Shown here: positions 34,701 through 46,700 of the stretch, piece by piece
How the letters are laid out: each line of letters begins with the position of its first letter
Numbering within the stretch: the stretch's first letter is position 1
Assembly: GCA_030248295.1 (NCBI GenBank)
Contig: JASANH010001684.1
Coordinates: 124,001-188,000 of the forward strand
Direction of reading: 5' to 3'
Source of the DNA: Mesodorylaimus sp. YZB2_4
Lineage: Eukaryota; Nematoda; Enoplea; Dorylaimida; Dorylaimidae
Length of the DNA: 64,000 nucleotides
Program-made: the position numbers and the translations under genes
Notes under the pieces: generated by a model
What the model was told of the DNA's origin: nothing
What the model saw: only the letters and a program-made list of their open reading frames with translations
The model's database searches: none

Positions 34701-36587
34701 TCGATAGTAAGTCGGCATGGTTTGACCCATTTCAATAAAATATTCACATGTGGCGTGTGTGAAGAGCACGCACGATCGATTCGGGTTGAAAGGGGTCAGC
34801 CGACGACACGAGTCAAACTGAGAGGCTTCTCCTTTTTAGGAGCCAGATAATCGTCGGAAAGAGGCACACGCCGAGCACGATTCCCCTTCATTAATACAGG
34901 CGCACGCCCGTAAATACAGCAAGGCACCCATGTATTATTAGTCTTCATTAATTATTGCGAGACCCGAGTCCCGTCTTGAAAGGAACCAAAGGCAGTGTGC
35001 CCGGGTGGCATACTGTACTCTCCACTAGGTTTAGATCAGGAAAAGCAGTCGTATGTCGGCTGCAGTGAGAACAAACTTGCCCCTATGCTGATTCTGAGCG
35101 TTCATGAGGGAGTATGTATGTACTACAACTAATGCATCATTCTGCTCGCTGTCATAATTTCACCAAAAATCACTGCTGGTGATAGTGCCGTGAGTCACTG
35201 TAGCTTGAGCGGCAGATATTATACCCTGTCCGGTGCACCGATCCCCCCCCTCACCCCGAGATTAGCGCGTCTTGAATAGTACAGGGCAGATGGTTACTCC
35301 TCACGAAGGGCTTGATGCCAACATGTCCCCTACTGGAAGGCCAGGAATGTGACGCAACTACTCGTGTGCCACTGATCTTACAGTACAGTACAGGCTGATG
35401 CATGGATGCTGTCTAGCGTACTTGACATGCCCATGTTGCAGCCATAAAAAGGAGGTACGCGCACTCCAGGGCGGGGACATTAGACCTGGCCTACAGTATG
35501 CCCATTCAGTAGGTGCGAGAGAACCTATGTTGAGCTTGCTGAGAAGCTAGCGGCATCAAAAGCAAAGCGACCATTTTAAGCGTTGGAGGAGCGAGTACAG
35601 TGACTCAGAATATGCTCGCATTTACAGTATTCTAGGGGTGCGATAAATGCGCAAGGATCAGACCAAGCTGTAGTTCCCAATGCGGAATATTGCACTGCAC
35701 CAGAGAAGCTGTGCTAACCTACAGTAGCCCACAGCCGTGGCTTGAACCTTCGTTAAAATATCACTCAAACCTTTTGCGGACCCCAGAAAAGAATGCATGT
35801 GGCAGCACTTACCTTGTTGCGCATTGGCAGCCGCAGCTGCAGCTGCTGCCGATGCCGACAGATGAAATGACGGACAACTGAAACAGGCGGCCGCCGCGGC
35901 CGACATTGACCCAAAAGCCGATGGCGCCAGTTGGGACTGTTGCTGGTGCCCACTTGCGCCACTACCGCCGGCCGAAGTTGGTGGTGATGAACAGTCCAAT
36001 TTAGTCGAGCCGACACCAGTTCCGTTGCAAAACTGGCTGGAACCACCGTTGGAGGCGAGTCCGCACTGACCACCTGACGAGGACGAGGATGTTTGGAAGT
36101 GTGATCCGAATGGGCTCATGAACGGGGTCTTGCTGCCTGGTGCCGACTGTTCGTACAGGCAGTTGGGCATGGCCAGAGCCGAACCCATGCCCCCGTTGGG
36201 TTGAGGACGGGCGTAGGAGAAGGCGCTGGCCACGATAGACTCATTGTTGTCGTGCTGGTGGTGCTGCTGCTGGACTTGAGTGCCGGGCTCGCGCTTGACA
36301 TGGTGATGATGGGACTGGTGCTGTTGCTGACCTGGAATGTTGGAAGTAGAAGAGGCGGTGGTGCCGGAAACGACGCCGCTGACGGCATTTTGATGTCGGC
36401 CCGAGGACGGGTTGGCGTCGTAAGTACCGGAGATGGTAGACGCAATCCGATCCGAGCCAACTTGACGTTCATTGCATTCGGAGCCATCGCCGACCGTCGA
36501 CGGCAATCGGGCGCCTTGGGCGGCGGCGGCGGCCAAAGCGGCTTGTTCATTCTTTAGGCCTCCGGAGGACGTCCGTTTCTCGTCCAT
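28793..36587 (-). CDS. ERG/FLI-class ETS transcription factor, three exons
   Basis: Exons 36587-35813, 33724-33677 (48 bases) and 29439-28793 join in frame (1,470 bases, 489 residues). The small middle exon encodes [14 protein letters not shown], the signature just before the ETS domain in ERG/FLI1/Drosophila Ets65A. Exon 3 carries the ETS domain: [82 protein letters not shown], with both DNA-contacting Arg of RALRYYY present. It should bind GGAA sites in the nucleus. No Pointed domain is visible; the N-terminus is low complexity (poly-Ala, poly-His/Gln, Ser/Gly) and holds VKREP, a possible sumoylation motif. The C-terminus is Ala-rich. Introns are 2.1 and 4.2 kb, the first containing a tRNA gene, the second full of transposons. 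I used the first ATG after the GC-rich 5' region. Confidence 0.95.
29722..29850 (+). repeat. Inverted dispersed repeat, copy 1
   Basis: Core words GCTATGCCCCCTCTCGCG, ACCGCAACGAAACTGTGTGC and AACCCCCATCAGT recur inverted at 32,360-32,478. Both copies lie in intron 2 of the ETS gene, 2.6 kb apart, around other insertions. Confidence 0.75.
30206..31281. mobile_element. MITE-like element with CCAGCATCGACCGACCC termini, long copy
   Basis: Inverted ends CCAGCATCGACCGACCC and GGGTCGGTCGATGCTGG. Subterminal regions are made of CCGACCC/GGGTCGG tandem words, as in 25,601-25,944 where the word is CCGATCC. A SINE copy sits inside. No coding capacity seen. Confidence 0.75.
30630..30935 (-). mobile_element. 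SINE family A fragment
   Basis: The minus strand reads TGGCGCAGGATGCCCTCG, GGTGATGCTCC, TGACTGCTGGCTGG and TGGCAAAACCC in the order of the other family A copies. It is diverged and truncated at the head. Confidence 0.65.
31469..32001. mobile_element. Non-autonomous pogo/Tigger-like (mariner superfamily) element
   Basis: Inverted ends CAGTCGAGTCCGCTTAGTAT (left) and, on the reverse strand, CAGTCGAGTCCACTTATAGT (right) are flanked by the TA dinucleotide on each side (31,467-31,468; 32,002-32,003). Total 533 bases. Internal copies of TTATCCGGACTG-like words occur near both ends. CAGT..TCCGCTTAT ends with TA duplication are typical of pogo-type MITEs. Confidence 0.88.
32360..32478 (-). repeat. 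Inverted dispersed repeat, copy 2
   Basis: Reverse-complement partner of 29,722-29,850. The duplicate pentadecamer AAAGTCCGCAGCTGTGC-like words just left of it (32,325-32,347) form a short tandem repeat. Confidence 0.75.
33936..34008 (-). tRNA. trnV-AAC: tRNA-Val (anticodon AAC)
   Basis: A 73-base cloverleaf on the minus strand. The acceptor GGACCCG pairs with CGGGTCT (one G-U), with discriminator A. The D arm holds the A box TGGTGTAGTGGTTATC. The anticodon arm TGAGT-TTAACAC-ACTCA gives anticodon AAC. The T arm is CCCGG-TTCGAAA-CCGGG with B box GGTTCGAAACC. TTTT follows about six bases downstream as a Pol III terminator. There is no intron and no encoded CCA. It lies in intron 1 of the ETS gene, on the same strand. 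Confidence 0.97.
34009..35812. other. Rest of ETS intron 1, no gene seen
   Basis: Bases 34,009-35,812 upstream of the tRNA gene show no coding exon or recognisable transposon ends. Short palindromic words such as TACTGTA, CTACAGTA and ACAGTACAGTACAG are frequent (35,010-35,500). Confidence 0.45.
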
Positions 36588-37736
36588 GTTCTTGCTTTTC
36601 TCCCCTCAAAACCTTGGCTTTGGGAAAATACGTCCCTTTTGGGCCAAAGCTGAACTGTGCACTGGCGGCACGACCGGCGTCCTTCCTTCCTTCCTCCCGC
36701 TTTATACCCGACTGTCCGAGTCGAACCCAGACCCGGGCCTCCTTCCGTCCATCCGAGCCAACTTTTAGCCCGACCGGGGAATGGAGCAAACGGAAACGGA
36801 TGCCCCGGGACGAGAAGGAAGGAGGAGACCACTGATCGATACCCACTTCCCATCCCCCAATCCAAACCCTTCCAATCCCGGCACGCGCCTGAACGTCGTT
36901 CGGACGTGCGTCGCATAGCTTTTATCCCGCCACACCGCTTAACCTTTGCAGAAGGAGAAGAATAGCCGAATCGGCTGTGCTGCCATCAAAAATTCATTAA
37001 ACATAGACCCCTCCTCAACACTCCTTCATATCATTGCTGGCATTAGCCCGACCGCACGACCCGCCGCAATTACGCAGGTCAATTATGCCTCATAAGCCAC
37101 ATAGCCAATAGAGGGCAATTACGGAGGGCGGGAGACGGCACGACGCTGGGCTAGCATTCGGATAGGAAAATTAGTCAATATGCTTGCCCTTAGGTGACGT
37201 GTTGAACCATTAAACCTATATTTTGCATTTTTCTCGTATGGTTGACTAAACACCGCGGACGTGCTACTGTAACTAATTTCAAGTGTCACGATCAGCCACA
37301 TTTTAAACGAGAATTTATTTAGTATAGATGCAGTCATTGAGATAACTAGCAGGACACATTACACCACACTATGACAGAATGGAATGAGGAATGACGGATA
37401 GTGTGAGTGTGCCGCGGCTTACTGCGAAAAACTGTAAAGCTGACGTTGGTGAAGAACGAACACAAACACTGGCACCAGTCACTACAGTACACTGTATAGC
37501 GCAGACATTCGCGCGACGACACTTGCTCAGTGAGTGCTGTGAGAAGATAGTGAGGGTGAGGCCCTGCTCAAGACTCAAGATTCTGTGCAAGTGCAGCTTT
37601 CGAGACTGCGGACAGTCCCAAGCAAAGTGTGCTCCCCATCAGGAAAAGGCAAACAGACAGCACACCACCGACTCAACACGACTCGCCGCCTCGAACACTA
37701 GCAACAGCGATAATGGCGTCCTACAACCTAAGCAGG
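36588..37736. other. Spacer: ETS promoter/5' UTR and DYNC2H1 3' end
   Basis: The GC-rich part (36,588-36,960) upstream of the ETS ATG is open in several frames by composition and probably holds the ETS 5' UTR and promoter. The remainder up to the DYNC2H1 stop shows no gene. Confidence 0.5.
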
Positions 37737-40700
37737 CTATTGCTGTGTTTTCAAAAACAATGCAGTGCCAGCCAGAATCCAGCGATCTCTGTCTCGTCCG
37801 CACGGCACAGTCATTGACACAATCACCCGCTCTCTATCTTGGCTGCTATACACCGGCAATGACACCGATTCTTGCGGGCGATACGTGTCAGCGGTGTCCT
37901 AAAAGTATTATCCTTACAATATTGAATGTTGCTTTGAACTAAACAACACACTCACTTTTGGCACCCACGCCACAGCCACTGGTGGCATGTTGGCGATAGG
38001 TGGAGAATTGTGAGCATTTTCGCGCAGGCTAGCCCCATCAAATGTGGCCCCTTCGATTTGAAGACCAGTTATATTAGCTGTTAGCTTAGCTTCCGGAACG
38101 CTGCCCGACCAATTGACCACAAATTTTAAACCGTCCATACTTACGTTCATTTGCCTGCAACGGGCAAAGTATGACGTTATGTGCGACACATCAGGCAGAC
38201 CCAATAAAAATCCACAATCTTGTGCCCTTCTACTACGCAAAAATGTATTGTAAACCACCATCACTCCCGCTGGTGACCACGTTTGTAGCATAAATTAGAA
38301 ACTGCACGAGTACGATCCTGTGCTAGAACTCACCCTGGATTACAAAAAATTGCTTCATCATGCCATGATTGCACCGACCCCTGCCATGGCTAAAGTCTTT
38401 CACAGCCCTTACCTCGCACTCTGTTGCCTGAGGGCATTCAAAAACGTATCTGGATGGAACAATTCGGATATGTCCAGAGTGTCGTTCAATAAATCACCCG
38501 TTCCTTCTACTTTTTGGGCCCACCGTTGAACTGCCACCGCTCGCGACATCAGAGCAGGCAAGTAGATCAGTGGATCTTCGGGGCCTTCCCACAACGATTG
38601 CCAGGCAGAAGGCGTCTAGAATCATGCGTGGTGGCAGCGTAAAGTGATTATATCATAGTCACCACGCTTACTTCCTGTTTCAAAAGTGATGATGCCAATT
38701 GTTTCACTTGTATGGTCAGCAGGCTGGTGCCTCGAATTGCGCGGCTCAAAGCGGCCAATGTGGCATGTATGCGTTGCACGAGTGAGACGGCATTGTAACG
38801 TTCCAAGCGTATGAATGCTGTCAATGGTTTTTCGTCTTCACTGTCGATTGGTGGTGATAATTTCATATTGTGTAAGCTAGATCCCTGAAACAAAAAATGC
38901 ACTTTACACTGCCAAGAATTTAAAGTATGCAATAGAAATCGTGCCCTGAAGTGTTGCCATTACAGACTGGAAGCACATACGAGGGGGAGGACCCTGATGA
39001 AAGCAACTAATTAAGCGTCTCAATCAACTCACTTGATTTAATTTCTTCCACAAGTTCAAAATCGGTGTCAATGCGGTTGACCAAGCCTCGCGATCGAATT
39101 TCAAGGACGTGGTATCTTGACGGCGAAGGCGACGAAGTTCAGTGATCACTTTTTGCCCCTCCATTCTTTCCCAAGAGCAAGTGATGTTGGGTGGTAAACC
39201 GAAAAACTTTGGACGATCGTCATCGGGAAATCGATCGATTATGTTCACGTAATCCTGTAATTACACTAGATTCTTGACAACATAAAATATAAATCTAGGG
39301 CACCATTCACTTGAAAGTCGGTCGTATTCGGTAGTTGAATCTCGTCACACAATAACTGCCGAGCTTTGGCAGAGCCAGCGATAGTTTCCGAATTGAAATA
39401 TTGTTTTAGATAAGTCACCAACACGTTCATATCGAAGGCATTGTCCACACGCCCTCCATACACCGCGCTCTCCATCAACCCGTGCATAAAATCCCATTGC
39501 ACCGAGTCTGGAAAACCATACGTCGCTAAAACACCATCACACCTTAGGCATTCCAAGTCTCACCTCCTGTCGCCTTGCTAAACAGGGAATCAATCACATA
39601 AAATCCAGCCTTCAAATCAGCGTAGTTGAATTCGTAAAATTTTGACCAACCCTGAAAATAAATACAATGCAAAAAGCAGTCTGAAAAAGGAGTGTCAACC
39701 CTTCAAACTACAACCATCTATGAATACATCAACTCAGGGGAGGGGTCCAAATGGCAGTAAGGGGTCCATAGCCTGGGCATGTGTCACTTCGATTCTTGAG
39801 ACAATGCATGCAGAGAAGGAGAGGCAATATTTTATTGCAAGAACTAAAAACCTTTTTTGTAACGAGAAATGCAAGTTTGCACAAAAATTTAAACCTGAAA
39901 ATTGGCGGGAAAATACATGTTCATTCAGTAATCGAGTGTTGCCCGCATGCCTGTATCTCTACACGCATTTGTGCGCACTGTAGCCTTTGACCAATCATCA
40001 CAAGTTTTATTTTTTCTCCTGTATTGCCAAGGTCCATCTTACAGAATTTTCCCGCTACCTTTTAAATTAGATTTTTAAGGAAAAATTTTCATCTGCTTTT
40101 TACAAAAACGCCGCCTTCTAGCGGCAAAAAACTTTTTGTGAGTACATCATTAGGGGTTGGAGTAAATGAATTCTTGAGATCGAGAGCACACAGGACTATT
40201 GACAAATTTTTAGCCGATCTAAACTAGGGGTCCTTCACCTTACTGGTGCGTTACGTTTGCATTGAAAGAGCAACGATCACTGATCGTCAGTGAGAGCGTC
40301 ACTTCTCAGGTTTGTTTCACATTGTGCTGTACCTGTGGAATGTAAGTCCTCCTCTCTTGGCAAATCGCATGGAACCAAGCCAAAGCGAATAATGCTTGCG
40401 CTCGAGATACGGGCGTTTTACTGACAGCCGATTCACCCCAGTTGGCGTATGTTCTCTGAAGATTCTTTTTGATTCCTGGTGGCGCCTAAATAAGAAATTC
40501 AACAATGCATTTAGTATGCACACTGGGTTTACCGCCTGCCATGAAGAGGGTCATAAAAGCAGTCTTACTTCATAAGTAGCCTTCAAACTCGATTCTAACA
40601 ACACCGTAGGGAATTTCGAATGAGCCTCAGTTGTTAGCCACAAGCGGAAACTATCTTTTGGTTTCAGTGAGGCAAGTTCCTAGAAAAGTTTCCATTATTT

Positions 40701-43700
40701 ACAGCTTCTGTACCCTTTGCTTTTCATCAGTTGTTCCCTGAGTCCACACACACACACACACACCATATCATGTTTTATCCACTTGCCAAACGCAGGCATG
40801 GGCCGCGATGACTCATGATCAGTTGGTTGGGGTATCATCCCGCATTGCTTGGGTTAGCAACCCTGACCAGTTCTGTTCTGGCCAAGTGCAGCCATGCCTG
40901 TCAGGCGAACGAGAGAATGTGACCGAACGAACACTCCAACAGGAGCGGGTAAGCCTGACCTCTATTCCTACGGCTGAAACATCAACCCGAGAGGTGCCGT
41001 CTCCCAGCCAGATGTGATCAATAAGTCTCTCCCTCTGGCCATGACCCGCCAGGCAGTGAGGTTGCATGAGGACGGCAGTTTAGCAAGCCCGTTCTCACAA
41101 GGGAATATCGCCAACCGTTAAGTCGAACTTTGGAAAACGAAAAATTGTAACATGTTCCTGGGTGCAAAAGAAAGCATTGTGCAAAATATTAGAGGCGTCT
41201 GGCCAACTGGTCAGCAGTGGTCAGCGTCTAAAGTCCTGAAGTTTTGTGTTGTAAGGATGCCAAGAACTGAGAAAAACAGGCAGAGCAGAACATGATAAAC
41301 ATGTAGCCAAGCATTGAGAAACACATGCGGAGTTCTTTCCAAACTCGGTTTTTGGGTTCCGAGTTGTGTTGAAGCTTCGAACACTCTCGTTCCTGTTTTT
41401 CCCTTACCGTTAAGAAACCCAAAAAATCCAGTAGAACCAAAAAATTTCATGTATTACAGGGCCTGACAAGTTGGGTCGTCTGTGCAATATTTTGCACAGA
41501 GCTTTCTTTTACACCAAGGAACATATTACAATTTTTCGGTTTCCAAAGTTCGACTTAACGATTGGCGATTGTTCCCTTGTCAGACTGGGAACTGGTCTTC
41601 GACGGCAGTTTAGTAAGTCCGTCGCTGGCCTTGCGCACCTGGCTCTGGGCGACTCACCCGGCACCGTCAAGTGCGGACGCCGAACGAGTTGAGTATCAGG
41701 AAACTGGTTCTCGACCACAAGTCGGGAAGGTCCCTCCCCTTCTCGCCTCGTATCATCATGGGGAATCCAGTGCTCTCAGTGGAGACGCGTAGAGGGAAGC
41801 CGCCGTGAGCCTACTGGCAAAACGGGCTGGGAGTCCAATGGGGAGAACTGGGGCGGCGCGGGAGCCAACCGACAAAAATTTTTAAAAATAGCTTGCACCC
41901 GAAGCTCAGGGAACCAGCCTTATGTCTTTTTTATCAAGGGGCTGGGCGGAAGCCCTCTAAAATAATTGGATAGCCTCACCTTTTCCAAAAGGGGCAGCCA
42001 TGCGATAACCAAGTGCAGATTCTTCAAACACAGCCAGTGTCCATTTTGGGCGCAGTCCCGCAAGTGTTGAATAGCGACTTCTTGTTGGCCTTGACCCATC
42101 GCCACCTGAACGAAAGGCTTTATTGTAAACATAGACAGGGTTCTGTAAGAGTCAACCCGCGCGAACCTTATCTTGCCAAGTGGATTTTATGTTTTCCAGG
42201 CAATGCATAAGAGTGCAAAGATGAAACAATATAAAAATTTTTTCCACACCTTTATACAGTAAAAACTGCGCCCCAAGATGATATTCCCGCCAAAAATTTG
42301 AATTTATTTTTGTGTACATTTGTGGGAACAATGAAAACTAGAAAAATGATACTCAACAAAAATTTCACCAAAAATGTACGTGCCCCTTGGTACCCCTCAG
42401 AAAATACAGGCTTGCGTCCTTTGCTCCGCATATTAGGATAAAAATCGCTAAGAACTTGCGTTTAGCAACAACTTTATGGAGTATTTTTCAAAATTGACCC
42501 TGAACTTTCGAAACTATGAGCGCATAGTGCAGCCGCCACTCGGCACGGGGTCGATCCTAATAGATGCTTCATCCTAAACTACGCGACTACCTGGAAATAC
42601 TTGTCCAAGCCCAACACCGCCTTCGCCAAATCTTCCAATTCCTGCGACGGATCGGCGCCAGGGCTAATTATAATCATAATTGGCTCGGCAGGCGTGGTTT
42701 CTCTCTGATATAACTGCTTCAGATCCAAGGCAGGTGGCTTCAGGTCTTTTAGTCCTAAATATGAGGCTCAGAATTTTGTTGCAGTATAAAACTTAGGGAC
42801 TCCTTACCCAAAGACTTGACAGCAAAAGCGCACATGGCAGAATGCAAACGATCAGGGCGCAATGTCTGAACAATCAGCAATTGTTGGAATGACGTGGTTT
42901 TCTTTTTTATGTTATTCGGCAATGACTGCTCGCATTTACTGCTTTTTGCAAATTCAGACCAAGTACTCGCGTCTTCCAGTTGCAGATTTTGATAGAATGT
43001 AGGGAATGCGGCCTGAAAAATATGCCTAAAAATGTGTCAGCAATTATAAATGTGCCTCCGGATTACCCTCAGCTGAGCAATGGCTATATGCCTCTCTTCA
43101 TCGATCCAAGAGGGCATTCCAGTTGTAGATATGGCTTCAGGGTTTACTTCGCTGGCTACTAAACCAACAAACGCTTGCCATTCCTAAAAATTTTCGCATT
43201 TTCGATTCCTGGCGGGAAATTTAAATTGCAAAATGGTTTTTACAAATATGAAATATGAGGAAATTAAAAACGGTAGTAAAAATTTTCTTTCAAAAAGTCT
43301 TTGCGGTTACTTTAGGCTGGAATAGTTTCGGATTAATTCCATGGGTCATATGAAGAGCAAATGTTAAATGATCTTGTTTGAACAAGGATCTTGTGACGTA
43401 TTCGAAAACTGCGTACTGTAAACCACTGCTGAGCGATTTAATGCGAAATTCGGTGCTTTCGCCGTCCTAGAAACTTGAAAATGAGAGTTATGTCATGGTT
43501 TTCTGGATCATCTCACCTGTCGCTGACTGAGAATTCTTTCGAATAATTTCAAAAATGACCCCAAGCTGTACCGATACATGCTATTCAAGGTCTTCAGATC
43601 GATCAGGACAAAATACAGAGCACTTCCGGCCTCTGCTAATGATAAAAAGATATTTCTTTCCTGAAAAGGTAAAAAAGGTTTCGACTTTGTCCGATTCTTC

Positions 43701-46700
43701 AGGTATCATGCTTGCATAGAATCTGTCCCAGTCAGTGCTCGTATTATGCTTCGGGTGTCACTAAAGCATGAGACAAGGTCGAAAAGGGCTCCTTTTCTTG
43801 GAGGTTTTGCGAAAAGTAAGAAAATTGACCACTGGTCTGCACCTTACATTAGTCCGCAGGTAATCAATTACAAAAATTGCTTGCTGTGAATCACATTAAT
43901 TTTGCAGTACCCAATTATTTTACGGTTCTGGGCTTTTGCAAATTTTTGCGGTTTCAGGCTGACTATCAGTCACCAGCACTATGCATATGATAAATCTCCA
44001 GCTGATACTTCAGATTGTTTAGGAATGTTCCATCTTCAAGTTCAAGTTCGATCTTTTCAGAGCACAATATCAGCTTCCGTTGTCCACCTGCTTTCCGGCA
44101 CGTAGGAACTTCAACCATTAGATGAGAGGCGGCTCGCCTCGGTGGTGTAGCGATGAAAGGCGTTTCACTCACAGTTTGCCTGGCAGAGCTGGAAACCGGT
44201 CGGCCCTGATTTTAACTCTGACCGTCTGAGAACCTGGTAAAGTTCTCTGTGCGCCTTGCACGCCTGACGGTGGGTGACTCACCCTTCATCCATTTGGGGT
44301 CCATAAACGCGGGGCTTGAGGCTCTCCGGGTCCCCTCATGGGGCTCGCGCTGGGTATGGTCATCCCCCATGGCTAACCGCCGACAAAGCGGGGTAATGAC
44401 CAACACGCACCCTTGCCTGGCGTGCATCCCGGATGGACCCTAGACGATGGGAATATAGAAGCAAGTAACAAGCCCCAAGCCCGCGGAAAAAGGGCCAAAA
44501 ATCGAGCCCCCTGGAATGACCAGGATGGGTAAAAATATTCTACGCGGAAGGAACTGTGAATGGATATACCTAGGCATTCAAAGATGATATTAATCACTAA
44601 GACTTGGAAGAAATTCCGAAGAAATTAAAAAATTGCTGGCAACTGTCCAAATTGGATCTGAGGTTGTTAGTGATCAAACCATTGCATGCTCAATGGGCTC
44701 TGAAGGCGCTTCATAGCTGCTGGTCAGAAACTTATGATTGTCGCAGTTAAGAAAAGACCGGTCTTTAGTGCTGTTCAAGATTCAGGTCAGTACCACGCTA
44801 TATTGATAGCGTTACTCAAGTCCACATTCTTTTATAAGTTGGTTTAAAACGTTTATGGAAACTGATTCGGGTTGAAGTGCAAGTTAATGTTGTGAGCAGG
44901 TGGCTGAAAACAAGGTAAAACCGCATCTGAAAATCCATGTTTTCTACAGAAAAATTTCGCGGAAGGAAGGTTTTGCGGTCCAGGCAATCCAGAAAACCGC
45001 GAAATTAAGGTTACCGTGCAATTAAAGTGATTTGCAGTATACAGTACTTGGATCACCCAAGTATGGTTTGCTATCCTCCCCATAAAGTAACCTCAATGTA
45101 TAGTACAGCATGAGAAATATCGCCGTGATCGCATGCATCTCTGCGACGTGTTATCACTAAAGGGCCGCAAGATTTGGATTTCCCGCCAATCTGAATCATT
45201 TGGTTCGCATCTCAACAGAAACCCAGTGCAATCATCCTAATCAAAAATCCAAAACTTTAACCTGTTTGCAGATAGGGAGCTGCTTATAAGCCTGCGTAAA
45301 GCCGTTAAATTCTGTGGCTATTGATGATTTGTTTGTGTTTTAACTCAAACGTTCAAAAAATGTTTTCAGATTGCTCAAACTACAGCTAGCTTTTTTCAGG
45401 TTTCCCGATATCTACCCATCGGACCGACAGCTGGCAAACTAGCCCCAGATATCACACTAACAAAGGATGGGGTCGGTCTGGATCGTCCAGGTCGAATCTC
45501 ACAGAAACCGTGTCCAAGATACTTTCTAAAATTCCAGAATTTCCTACCTGATCCAACGTTGTTTGCAAGGCAACCGATTCGCTCAAAGATTTGGCGATTG
45601 TTTCGCTGCTTTCTTTGGCTTTGTTCAACGACTGCAGTAGTTCCTTATTCTCCAGTATATTGCCAGTTGAATTTGCTAGAGCCTCCAGTAGAGACTCCTC
45701 AAGTTTTTCCAACTGGATTTTCAAATCTTCTTCCTGAAAATATAACAAATTGAGCAAGAAATTGCAAAACCTTCTTTAGGCAGAGGTACCTGCTTCAATA
45801 AATCTGTCTTTCGGATTTCTAATTCGGGTTTCTCATGCTGGATTGCAATGGCCAGCAGTTGCGAGGTGAGGCCAGCACGGGTGGTCGTGAAATTGATTAT
45901 GTTCACTATTGCTGCTGCGTCAGGCGGCACTTCCAAATTTGTGTTCCTTGTGCATCTGGAACAGGAGAACCGGCGAGCTTACACAATAGATACCTTACTT
46001 GCACAGCTTGGACTGGAACCCGCATCAATCCTTGCTCACAATTGAATTTCCTGGCAAGGGCCTTGGCACTGGGTCTGGCATGAATCGATCTTGGCAAGAG
46101 CCAATTGTATCCAAACTTACAAAAAGAGCCTGAACTCGGGGCTGTAGTCAATGATTTTATCTCCAATCTGGACGACGAATCGTGGCCCCTGGCTGGACAA
46201 ATCTCCTCTTAGCAAAGGGTACAAGACTGGCTCGATTTGATCAACTTCTTGTACAATCAAAGTCTTGCCGAATCGGACAGCCAGTTCTAATTGGGTTACA
46301 AAATTGGTGTCCTACAAATCAGAGATTAACAGTTTTGTGAACTGAATAGAAAACAGTTACTTACACCCTGATTGACGAGTTCCACTTTCGTATTTTTCAA
46401 ATTTCTGGCCAACCATTGAACAGCTCTTGATGATGGATCGATAATAAGAGGGACTAATGAGCTCTACGTGGTATAAAGCCAATTTTCGCGGGAAATTTAA
46501 AAATAATAATTTCTGTACCTGCGAGATTACAACCGCATTCTCCATGGACAGGTCGTCCGCTGGTAGACCCTCTGATTTCCAGGTTAGCTGCTCGCTCTCT
46601 GAGCTCAGAAACCTAGGAAGGATAAAATCATTTGCCTGAATATCAAAACCTACGGAAGAGTATTCTCACCTTCTAAAGTCATAATTCGACAATCCAGCTA

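Larger units (their letters stand above)
37737..46612 (-). other. DYNC2H1: DYNC2H1 AAA5, AAA6 and C-terminal domain
   Basis: Exons 46612-46519, 46463-46375, 46311-46121, 45955-45790, 45733-45548, 43660-43517, 43466-43311, 43183-43067, 43012-42808, 42754-42591, 42105-41990, 40679-40569, 40485-40333, 39651-39564, 39507-39311, 39254-39034, 38884-38672, 38615-38413, 38154-37956 and 37898-37737. Landmarks: [116 protein letters not shown] and, at the end, [13 protein letters not shown]...[18 protein letters not shown]. Confidence 0.95.

Noticed and set aside
36201..36965. Three to four overlapping open frames on both strands near the ETS first exon
   Set aside because: High GC content removes stops; only the frame that splices into the ETS domain is supported.
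37391..37942. 183-residue plus-strand open frame
   Set aside because: It is the antisense shadow of the last DYNC2H1 exon, which matches the family C-terminus.
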